Part shown: positions 41,158 through 47,027 of the stretch, in pieces | Layout of the letters: each line of letters opens with the position of its first letter | Numbering within the stretch: position 1 is the stretch's first letter | Source of the DNA: Rikenellaceae bacterium | GTDB taxonomy: Bacteria; Bacteroidota; Bacteroidia; Bacteroidales; Rikenellaceae | Direction of reading: 5' to 3' | Assembly (NCBI GenBank): GCA_017464745.1 | Contig: JAFTYJ010000058.1 | Span: forward strand, 1-47,027 | DNA: 47,027 bases | Notes under the pieces: generated by a model | What the model was told of the DNA's origin: nothing | The model's input: only the letters and a program-made list of their open reading frames with translations | Database searches by the model: none | Made by a program: the position numbers and the translations under genes

Positions 41158-41427
41158 TTAGCGGGTGATAATGCCGTATTCGGTCAGCGTTGCAATCCAC
41201 GCCTCGGCATCTTTGTGTGCAACTTCGGGGCTGACTTCGTAGTTGTCGGTAAGGATTTTTGCGGCGTCCTCCACCTCAAACTCTCGTCCCGTGAGGTTGT
41301 CCCACAGCAGTTCGGCCGAGGAGTTGAGCGAGATGATTTTGGTCATATCTGCGCCATAGGTTCCTTGGAGGATAATCATCTTCTCACCTGCGATGTCGCG
41401 CACTTTGTATTTGGGGTTTATTTTCAT
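41158..41427 (-). CDS. PqqD family peptide-recognition protein
   Basis: An 89-residue winged-helix protein of the PqqD/RRE type: an antiparallel three-strand start (KYKVRDIAGEKMIILQG), then the diagnostic LNSSAELLWDNLTG, an amphipathic helix region EVEDAAKILTDNYEVS and the C-terminal helix with IATLTEYGII. Such domains bind leader peptides of RiPP precursors and present them to modifying enzymes. It is the first gene of the operon PqqD-ABC-HprK-S26. No radical SAM or other modifying enzyme is adjacent. Confidence 0.92.
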   Translation of the reverse strand: MKINPKYKVRDIAGEKMIILQGTYGADMTKIISLNSSAELLWDNLTGREFEVEDAAKILTDNYEVSPEVAHKDAEAWIATLTEYGIITR

Positions 41428-41449
41428 TGCGGGGATGTTATTAACACCA

Positions 41450-41480
41450 CAAAAGTAGTTATTTTAAAGTAGATAGCAAA
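41450..41480 (-). promoter_or_regulatory. Promoter of the PqqD operon
   Basis: TACTTTTG (41457-41450) with TTTG (41480-41477) 19 nt upstream on the minus strand. The -33 element abuts the U-run of the preceding terminator. Confidence 0.75.
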
Positions 41481-41520
41481 AAAAATAAGGGTATCCACAA
41501 ACGTGGACACCCTTATTTTT
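41481..41520 (-). terminator. Intrinsic terminator of the Cys-rich lipoprotein gene
   Basis: An 18-bp stem (41481-41498 with 41503-41520) with a 4-nt loop. One position is A-C if read on the plus strand but G-U on the minus strand, so it favours the minus transcript. It shares the core GGGTGTCC with 7915 and 35401. Confidence 0.85.
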
Positions 41521-41536
41521 TTCAACCGACGAGTAA

Positions 41537-41791
41537 TTACTCGGCAGCCTCGGTACACTCTGCTTTCTCGCAGGGAGTCTCGCAAGGAGCCTCGCAAGGT
41601 TTCTCGCAAGCAGCCTCGCATTGCTCGCAAGCAGTGCTGTCGGTAGCGCACACTTTGGTGCAGGTATCGCAAGCAACGGTGCACTCGGTTGCAGTCTCGG
41701 TGCACTCGGTGTTCTCAGCGGCTTTTTTGTTGCAGTTGCCACAAGCAGCCATCATGGCGGCTACGGCGATGAGGGTGAATACTTTCTTCAT
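41537..41791 (-). CDS. Small cysteine-rich repetitive lipoprotein
   Basis: An 84-residue protein with a lipoprotein signal (MKKVFTLIAVAAMMAACGN; lipid Cys17) and 13 further cysteines, at 20, 30, 37, 41, 44, 48, 55, 58, 62, 66, 70, 74 and 79. The spacing is mostly C-x(2-3)-C, with the repeats CEKPCEAPCETPCEKAEC in the last part; the rest is Glu, Thr and Ala. The DNA also repeats with a period of about 12 bp (41567-41630). I know no named family. It may bind metal ions, form disulfides at the cell surface, or be a substrate of the adjacent PqqD operon; each is inference. It has its own promoter and terminator, 110 nt before the PqqD gene. Confidence 0.85.
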   Translation of the reverse strand: MKKVFTLIAVAAMMAACGNCNKKAAENTECTETATECTVACDTCTKVCATDSTACEQCEAACEKPCEAPCETPCEKAECTEAAE

Positions 41792-41831
41792 AATAGTACT
41801 TTTATTTGTTTATTTAAGTGGTTGCATAGTG

Positions 41832-41839
41832 CAAAAATA
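41832..41839 (-). promoter_or_regulatory. -7 box (TATTTTTG) for the Cys-rich lipoprotein
   Basis: Minus-strand TAnnTTTG match 40 nt before the start. Confidence 0.55.
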
Positions 41840-41885
41840 ATTCGTTTTATTGAAATGTGCAACAGCGCGACCTCAATATTGCGAA

Positions 41886-42338
41886 TTATTTGTTTAAATC
41901 CTTGATAGATATGGTTTCACGAGCCAGGAATGCCTTGGGGTAAGTTTGTTTGATTTTTCCCCACAGGGCGATAGCCTCCTCGGCGGTGGCGCACTGTCCG
42001 ACGGTCACCTTCCAATAGAGTTTGTCGTAGGCCACTTTGGTCGGGATGTCGGGGTACAGGGCGGTAAACTCCTCGCAGGTTTTGAATGCTGCGGCGCGTG
42101 CATTTTGGGAGTTGTCGGTAAAAATCTCGATGCGATAACCATACACCTCGGTCTGGCTGGCCTTGGCCGACAGCGCAGCAAAAGCCGAAGTCACATCGGG
42201 GGCTTCCGACAGACTTACCTTGGCACCCCAAATCGTATCGGGGAGTTGCAGAGCCTGCTTAAAAGAGTTCAGACTTTGCGCTCCGAGATTGTGGGCGGCA
42301 AGCATAAGTGCCACTACCAAAAGCATTCGTTTTATCAT
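41886..42338 (-). CDS. SPOR domain-containing secreted protein
   Basis: A 150-residue protein with a signal peptide (MIKRMLLVVALMLAAHNLGA) and a C-terminal SPOR-like domain: GYRIEIFTDNSQNARAAAF and LYWKVTVGQCATAEEAI. SPOR domains bind denuded peptidoglycan, so a role at the septum or cell wall is likely. Last gene of the LolE-ubiE-lipoprotein-SPOR operon, 5 nt after the preceding gene. Confidence 0.85.
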   Translation of the reverse strand: MIKRMLLVVALMLAAHNLGAQSLNSFKQALQLPDTIWGAKVSLSEAPDVTSAFAALSAKASQTEVYGYRIEIFTDNSQNARAAAFKTCEEFTALYPDIPTKVAYDKLYWKVTVGQCATAEEAIALWGKIKQTYPKAFLARETISIKDLNK

Positions 42339-42343
42339 AGCGA

Positions 42344-42880
42344 TTACTGTTTTGTTGGTGCAAAGTTATGAATAAATTCCGAAAGAGGTTGAGGTGCGAG
42401 CGTTTTTTTCTTCTTGATACCTGCGCATTTAGCCACAACTTCGCCCTGAACGGTCAGGCTTTCGGAGGATTGAAGCACTTTGCGGGCCAGCGAGAGGGTT
42501 GCCAGCACTCCGCCTTTGAGTTCGATATTCATCGGAACCTGCAACTCGGTGCGGGTTTTGCGACGCAGAGTTATGGGCTCTTTCAGGGTTGCGGTGGCAT
42601 ACACCTTGTCGCCCTCGCACAGCGTAAATTGGGCATCAATAAGTTTGATGTTCAATCCCAGACCGTTCTCGGCATCCACGCCAATCAGAATGGTGCTGGC
42701 CGAGCCGTTCGAAAACAGACCCGACAGAGCCGATTGGAGGTTTGACCCAAGGGCCGACGAATTCGACGAGGGCATCGAGATGTTGGTTACACCGTGCAGT
42801 TTAACCTTTTGGGTGAGGTTGCAACCGCTGAGCATAAAGGCCACGGCGGCAACACACATAAGTTTCAACAGATTCTTCAT
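42344..42880 (-). CDS. Predicted lipoprotein, LEA14/WHy-like
   Basis: A 178-residue protein with a lipobox LSGC (Cys20). The body alternates polar and hydrophobic residues in the pattern of a beta-sandwich, with the segment ITLRRKTRTELQVPMNIELKG recalling the late-embryogenesis-abundant type 2 fold (the residue run is at about 104-124). No enzyme motif is visible; the function is unknown. It is 18 nt after ubiE. Confidence 0.75.
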   Translation of the reverse strand: MKNLLKLMCVAAVAFMLSGCNLTQKVKLHGVTNISMPSSNSSALGSNLQSALSGLFSNGSASTILIGVDAENGLGLNIKLIDAQFTLCEGDKVYATATLKEPITLRRKTRTELQVPMNIELKGGVLATLSLARKVLQSSESLTVQGEVVAKCAGIKKKKTLAPQPLSEFIHNFAPTKQ

Positions 42881-42898
42881 ATTTGTGCAGTTTTTTGA

Positions 42899-43618
42899 TT
42901 ATTTCTCGGCAATGTAGATGTAGGCCACGCCCCACATCAGGCGCAGGCTGCTGACCTTCGAAAATCCGGCCGTACGCATCATCTGCTCAAAATCGGTGTG
43001 CGACGGAAACTCATCCACCGAGCCGGGCAGATAGTCGTAGGCCTGTCGGTCGCGCGAAATCCAACCTCCCACAACGGGCAGTATATGGTGGAAATAGAAT
43101 CGATACAGGCTCGAAAACAGCGGAACATCATCCGGACACGAAAACTCCATAATGTAGCATCGTCCGCCCGTGCGCAATACTCGGCACATCTCGCTCAGTC
43201 CGCGCGGCAGTTCGCCAAAGTTGCGAACTCCGAACGAAGCGGTCACTGCATCGAACTCCTGCTCGCCAAAGGGGAGATTCTCGGCATCGCCCACCATCAA
43301 CTCCACGCGGTCGGTCAGGCTTTTGTCGGCTACCTTGCCCTCGGCGTAGCGTATCATCTCGCTCGAAAGGTCCAATCCTACCACTCGGCAGTCGGGGCAT
43401 TTGCGTGCCACATTGATAGCCACATCGGCGGTTCCCGTAGCAACGTCCAGCACTCGGGTGGGGGTGTGCTCGGCAAGTCGGCGCACCATACGACGACGCC
43501 ACAAGCGGTCGAAATTGAGCGACAACAGGTGGTTCAGAAAGTCGTAGTTGGGCGCAATGCGGTTGAACATTTTGCGTATTTCGTTCTTCTTGGACTCTTG
43601 GGTGTTGTAAGGCTTCAT
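42899..43618 (-). CDS. ubiE: Demethylmenaquinone methyltransferase
   Basis: Final C-methylation of demethylmenaquinone to menaquinone with SAM. The 239-residue protein has MFNRIAPNYDFLNHLLS, the SAM-binding VLDVATGTADVA (56-67) and the family motif ASFGVRNF with RVLRTGGRC. The organism probably uses menaquinone, so menG function is expected. Its start lies 1 nt after the LolE-like gene, so translation is likely coupled. Confidence 0.95.
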   Translation of the reverse strand: MKPYNTQESKKNEIRKMFNRIAPNYDFLNHLLSLNFDRLWRRRMVRRLAEHTPTRVLDVATGTADVAINVARKCPDCRVVGLDLSSEMIRYAEGKVADKSLTDRVELMVGDAENLPFGEQEFDAVTASFGVRNFGELPRGLSEMCRVLRTGGRCYIMEFSCPDDVPLFSSLYRFYFHHILPVVGGWISRDRQAYDYLPGSVDEFPSHTDFEQMMRTAGFSKVSSLRLMWGVAYIYIAEK

Positions 43619-43619
43619 C

Positions 43620-44864
43620 CTATTGGAAACGTATTGTTTTATCGGGTTTGATTTTCGAAATTATGAGTGTCGGCAGGGCGAGTGCGGCCATCATCAGTAC
43701 CACCATTCCGACATTGAGTACCACAATGCTCCAACCATCCACGGCAATGGGGACTTCGCTCAGGAAGTAGCCCTCGCTGTCGAGTTTGATGATGTGCAGC
43801 CACTTTTGGGCCATACACAGCGCCACACCAAGCACATCGCCAAGCACAACGCCCGCAACCAAAATAAACAGCGAGCGATACATAAATATGCCTTGCACTC
43901 CGCCGTTGTTCATACCCAGCGCTTTGAGTATTCCGATGGTGCGTGTGCGTTCGAGCAGCATAATGAGCAGTGCCGACAGTGCGCTGAGCAGTGCCACGGC
44001 AAACATAATGGTTATGATGACTGCTGCATTGACATCGTGTGCTTTGAGCCAATCGAAAATGGTCGGATATTTGACACGGGTGTTGGTTACCATCAGCGGT
44101 GTGTCGTCGCTCTCCAACTCAACGGTGAGCATATATAGACGATACTCCAACTCGTCGAGCACTCGTTCCGATTTGGCGCGAATTTCGTAGCCTGTGACCT
44201 CGCTCGAACTCCATCCGAGCAGTCGTTGAACGTTGCGCAGGTCGGTCAGTGCGTGGGTTTTGTCCATCTCGCCAAACCCCGTGTTGTAGATTCCGCACAC
44301 ACGGAAACGGTCACGACGGGGGGCTGCATCGGGGCTTATGAACATAAACTCGACCTTGTCGCCAACTGCCACATCGAGCAGTGCTGCCAGCGAAGCCGAC
44401 ACCATAATATCCTTGTTGCGCACCGTATCCAATCGGGGGAGGGTGCCCTCGGTGAGGTGTTGTTGCCAAAAGTCGGTGTTGTAGTCGGCGTCAATGCCTT
44501 TGAGTGTGATTCCCGCCACCGCTTTGTCGGTTTTTAGCACTCCGCCGCACGTCGCATACACTTCGAGTCGTGTCACATCGTGGTCGGCCACAATACTCTC
44601 TTCGAGCGAGGCGATGCGCTCTACGGGCACACTGCCTTCGGCCTGCCAGGTGAGTGCGGTGATTTGCAATTGGCTCACAAAACCGTCCACCTTAGCCGAT
44701 ATTTCGTGTTTGAAACCGCGCACCACGGCCAGCGACACAATCATCACCGCAATGCTCAATGCCGTGGTGGCTATCGAGATACGAATCATCGTACCGCGAC
44801 TCTTGCCGTCGGTCGCAGAGGACAGGCGGCGTGCAATGAATAGTGATAGGTTCAGGCGTGACAT
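43620..44864 (-). CDS. LolC/LolE-type lipoprotein-releasing permease (FtsX family)
   Basis: A 414-residue inner-membrane protein: an N-terminal membrane helix after FIARRLSSATDGKSRGTMIRIS (given in part, residues 9-30), a large periplasmic domain (about 60-270), then three membrane helices at the C-terminus (around VIITIMFAVALLSALSALLIML, FILVAGVVLGDVLGVALCMA and SIVVLNVGMVVLMMAALALP). The layout is that of LolCE permeases that extract lipoproteins from the inner membrane; the ATPase partner LolD is not adjacent. The start is the ATG at 44864 (a TTG lies one codon upstream). First gene of a four-gene operon. Confidence 0.9.
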   Translation of the reverse strand: MSRLNLSLFIARRLSSATDGKSRGTMIRISIATTALSIAVMIVSLAVVRGFKHEISAKVDGFVSQLQITALTWQAEGSVPVERIASLEESIVADHDVTRLEVYATCGGVLKTDKAVAGITLKGIDADYNTDFWQQHLTEGTLPRLDTVRNKDIMVSASLAALLDVAVGDKVEFMFISPDAAPRRDRFRVCGIYNTGFGEMDKTHALTDLRNVQRLLGWSSSEVTGYEIRAKSERVLDELEYRLYMLTVELESDDTPLMVTNTRVKYPTIFDWLKAHDVNAAVIITIMFAVALLSALSALLIMLLERTRTIGILKALGMNNGGVQGIFMYRSLFILVAGVVLGDVLGVALCMAQKWLHIIKLDSEGYFLSEVPIAVDGWSIVVLNVGMVVLMMAALALPTLIISKIKPDKTIRFQ

Positions 44865-44881
44865 CAAAAAGTGTTAAAGCG

Positions 44882-44913
44882 TTGTGCAAAGTAACAACTT
44901 TTTTGTACCTTTA
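44882..44913 (+). promoter_or_regulatory. Near-consensus promoter of the SDR gene
   Basis: TTG (44882-44884), 21 nt, then TACCTTTA (44906-44913), one base off TAnnTTTG. A weak minus-strand TTACTTTG at 44887-44894 may serve the LolE-like gene. Confidence 0.45.
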
Positions 44914-44932
44914 CCAAAAATTTGACCACCTT

Positions 44933-45691
44933 ATGACAAAGAATGCAATAGTTACGGGTGCAACGTCGGGTATCGGCGAGGCAACCGCCATAGCGTTGGC
45001 CGAGAAAGGCTATAACCTCATAATCACGGGTCGCCGTGTGGACCGTCTGCGCCGACTCAAAAAGACGCTCGAATCCGAATACGATATTCAGGTCGAAACT
45101 CTCTGCTTTGATGTGCGCGACCAACATCAGGTTGCTGCCAACCTCGAACATCTGCCCGATGGCTTCGAACGTATCGACCTGCTGGTCAATAATGCGGGCT
45201 TGGCTGCGGGACTCGAACATATCGACCAAGGCGACCTGCACGATTGGGACGCGATGATTGATACCAATGTCAAAGGCGTGCTGTATGTTACGCGTATCAT
45301 TTCGCGCAAGATGATTGAGGCGGGTGGCGGCCACATTGTCAATATCGGCTCCATTGCGGGTACCGAAACCTACGAGAACGGTGCTGTCTATTGCGCCTCG
45401 AAACACGCTATGCACGCCCTGAGTCAGGGTATGCACATCGACCTGCTGCGCCACGGTATCCGTGTTACCGAGATTCGTCCGGGTATGGTCGAGACCGAAT
45501 TTTCGATTGTTCGCTTTCATGGCAATAAAGAGCGTGCCGCAGGCGTTTATACAGGGCTGAAACCTCTCACCGGCGAGGATATTGCCGAAACAATTATTTG
45601 GGCTGTGAGTCAACCGCCCCACGTCAATATCAGCGAGATTGTGGTGATGCCCAGCCAACAGGCAAACGCATATTATAGTTACAAAAAGTGA
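44933..45691 (+). CDS. Short-chain dehydrogenase/reductase (YdfG-like)
   Basis: A 252-residue NAD(P)-dependent classical SDR: TGATSGIG (8-15), LLVNNAG, catalytic Ser in NIGSIAG and YCASK with the Tyr/Lys pair, and the YdfG-like PGMVETEFSIVRF. YdfG-type enzymes reduce malonic semialdehyde or oxidise beta-hydroxy amino acids such as allo-threonine; the substrate here is unproven. Arg residues after beta-2 (TGRRVDRL) favour NADP. Followed at 63 nt by the YugP gene. Confidence 0.92.
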   Translation: MTKNAIVTGATSGIGEATAIALAEKGYNLIITGRRVDRLRRLKKTLESEYDIQVETLCFDVRDQHQVAANLEHLPDGFERIDLLVNNAGLAAGLEHIDQGDLHDWDAMIDTNVKGVLYVTRIISRKMIEAGGGHIVNIGSIAGTETYENGAVYCASKHAMHALSQGMHIDLLRHGIRVTEIRPGMVETEFSIVRFHGNKERAAGVYTGLKPLTGEDIAETIIWAVSQPPHVNISEIVVMPSQQANAYYSYKK

Positions 45692-45754
45692 TAGTTTTAT
45701 TATTAACTCTGACATACTGCATTGTGATGCAGTTGCGTAAACGTAGATGACAGA

Positions 45755-46438
45755 ATGAGTATCAGTTTGAATTGGCTTTTGATTATTATCATTGGCGTGG
45801 TGGGTCTGATTGTACAGAGCCGCCTGCGCAGTGTCTTTGCCAAGTACTCCCAGGTGCCTTTCCCGGGTGGTATGACGGGCCGTGAGGTTGCCGAGAAGAT
45901 GTTGCGTGACAATGGTATTACCGATGTTAAGGTAGTTTCGACTCCCGGAATGCTTACCGACCACTATAACCCCCAAACGCTGACCGTCAATCTGAGCCGC
46001 GATGTCTATAATAGTTGTAGTGTCTCGGCTGCGGCTGTTGCGGCCCACGAGTGCGGCCACGCAGTGCAACACGCCACGGGTTACGCTCCGCTGCGTATGC
46101 GCTCGGCAATGGTCCCTGTGATTCAGATTTGTTCGAGCCTTTCGACGTGGGTAATTTTGGCGGGTATGCTGCTGATTAACACCCTGCCGCAACTCTTTTG
46201 GTTGGGTATTGCGATGATTGGGGCTTCGGCACTGTTCTCGGTTGTGACCCTTCCGGTGGAGTATAACGCCTCGTCGAGGGCTGTGGCTTGGCTCGAACGC
46301 AGTGGCACGCTGCAAGGCGGACAGATTGCAATGGCTCGTACGGCTCTGTCGTGGGCTGCACGCACCTACCTTGTAGCCGCTTTGAGTGCAATCGCCACTC
46401 TGCTCTATTATATCAGTATCGCCCGTAGCAGGGACTAA
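45755..46438 (+). CDS. Zinc metallopeptidase, YugP type
   Basis: A 227-residue membrane protein with one N-terminal helix (about 6-22), the zinc motif AAHECGHAVQH (H98, E99, H102) and three hydrophobic stretches after it. The conserved PVEYNASSRA supplies the third ligand region. YugP-like proteins are widespread; the substrate is unknown. Confidence 0.92.
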   Translation: MSISLNWLLIIIIGVVGLIVQSRLRSVFAKYSQVPFPGGMTGREVAEKMLRDNGITDVKVVSTPGMLTDHYNPQTLTVNLSRDVYNSCSVSAAAVAAHECGHAVQHATGYAPLRMRSAMVPVIQICSSLSTWVILAGMLLINTLPQLFWLGIAMIGASALFSVVTLPVEYNASSRAVAWLERSGTLQGGQIAMARTALSWAARTYLVAALSAIATLLYYISIARSRD

Positions 46439-46451
46439 AACGCTCAATGCC

Positions 46452-47021
46452 GTGTTGCCTTTGTCCTCAATATTACACCTCGACCAACAGGCTCTGCTCG
46501 CCCTCAATTTCGATGGCGGTGCGGTGATGGATACCCTTATGTGGTGGGCGTCGGATAAAATTATCTGGACTCCGCTGTACCTACTGCTCGTTTGGTTGCT
46601 GTGGCGAAAGTATGGTTGGCAACGTATGCTTGTGGCGTTGGTTGTGGTTGTGCTGGCGGTTGTGCTGGCCGACCAGATTTGTAACCTCTTTAAAACCAAC
46701 CTTCCCAAGTTCCGACCTACGCATACCCCCGAATTGGAGGGCCTGGTGCATACCGTGCGTGGCTATCGTGGCGGATTGTATGGTACGGTGTCGGCCCACG
46801 CAGCAACGGTGACCTCGGTTGCGGTGTTTGGTAGTGTGCTGTTGCGCCGTAAATGGTGGACAGCGTTGAGTTGTGTGTGGGTTGCCGTGGTGTGCTACTC
46901 GCGTATCTACTTGGGTGCGCACTTCCCGCTGGACATCCTGTGTGGAATAACTCTGGGTGCGTTGCTTGGCTGGCTTGGAGTTGTGGTGTGGCGGCGAGCC
47001 ACAAGACGCTGGACCGAATAA
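46452..47021 (+). CDS. Phosphatase PAP2 family protein
   Basis: A 189-residue integral-membrane phosphatase with the PAP2 signature: KTNLPKFRP, SAHAATV (in place of PSGH) and SRIYLGAHFPLD. Likely acts on undecaprenyl pyrophosphate or another lipid phosphate. The start is uncertain: GTG at 46452 gives the usual short N-terminus (LPLSSILHLDQ); an ATG at 46386 would overlap the YugP gene by 53 nt and is less likely. Confidence 0.88.
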   Translation: MLPLSSILHLDQQALLALNFDGGAVMDTLMWWASDKIIWTPLYLLLVWLLWRKYGWQRMLVALVVVVLAVVLADQICNLFKTNLPKFRPTHTPELEGLVHTVRGYRGGLYGTVSAHAATVTSVAVFGSVLLRRKWWTALSCVWVAVVCYSRIYLGAHFPLDILCGITLGALLGWLGVVVWRRATRRWTE

Positions 47022-47027
47022 AATAAG

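Noticed and set aside
44864..46708. Open frame of over 600 codons on the minus strand opposite SDR and YugP genes
   Set aside because: Antisense to two genes with intact motifs; composition is unlike the real proteins and no family is recognisable.
1..47027. CRISPR array, prophage or insertion sequence
   Set aside because: No regularly spaced direct repeats, transposase, integrase or phage structural gene was seen; the repeats found are short or linked to tRNAs.

Overview
The window looks like a chromosomal segment of a Bacteroidota (order Bacteroidales) bacterium, most likely Rikenellaceae, Alistipes-like. The reasons are: promoter boxes of the form TAnnTTTG, often with a TTTG/TTG about 19-21 nt upstream, in front of most transcription units; few Shine-Dalgarno sequences; lineage-typical genes (DUF4254, DUF5606, PUR/DUF3276, SPOR, YugP, CapA lipoprotein, Bacteroidales-type PqqD/HprK/ABC/S26 operon); and a cysteate synthase, expected in sulfonolipid-making Alistipes and relatives. 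The genus is an inference. No phage, transposase, rRNA or CRISPR array is visible. The segment is gene-dense and mostly housekeeping.

Layout. 1-7.1 kb (minus): gcvH-mdh; DUF4254-GT9 glycosyltransferase; a cysteate synthase that is easily mistaken for threonine synthase; the two enzymes of the carboxyspermidine polyamine route. 7.2-7.5 kb: tRNA-Lys with an inverted copy of its T-arm just downstream. 7.5-14.6 kb: DUF5606 protein, prfA-pyrF, divergent xseA-xseB-methyltransferase, tsaC-thioesterase, YebC and PUR protein. 14.6-24.7 kb (mostly minus): ettA-hisS-S41 protease, a degenerate GH2-like protein with a CapA lipoprotein, an orphan HsdR-N nuclease domain, nucleotidyltransferase-galM. 24.8-31.5 kb (plus): degenerate LytM protein-dxr-rseP, tRNA-Pro (minus), an iron-siderophore/cobalamin type ABC importer. 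31.5-34.3 kb: tRNA-Glu, rpsT, tRNA-His with a 100-bp duplication of its 3' end, then rpsF-rpsR-rplI and adk (minus). 34.3-38.2 kb: thiL, lepA, UbiA-family prenyltransferase. 38.2-41.8 kb (minus): a four-gene operon PqqD - ABC exporter - HprK-like kinase - S24/S26 peptidase, preceded by a very cysteine-rich, repetitive lipoprotein. 41.9-47 kb: LolE-like permease-ubiE-lipoprotein-SPOR operon (minus), then SDR, YugP metallopeptidase and PAP2 phosphatase (plus).

The most interesting points are the PqqD/HprK/ABC/S26 operon, which looks like a RiPP-type maturation and export module with no obvious precursor inside it; the neighbouring 14-cysteine lipoprotein; the cysteate synthase; the tRNA-His 3'-end duplication; and two proteins (GH2-like, LytM-like) that keep their fold signatures but have lost catalytic residues. 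Convergent genes are usually separated by long perfect hairpins, three of which share the stem core GGGTGTCC.
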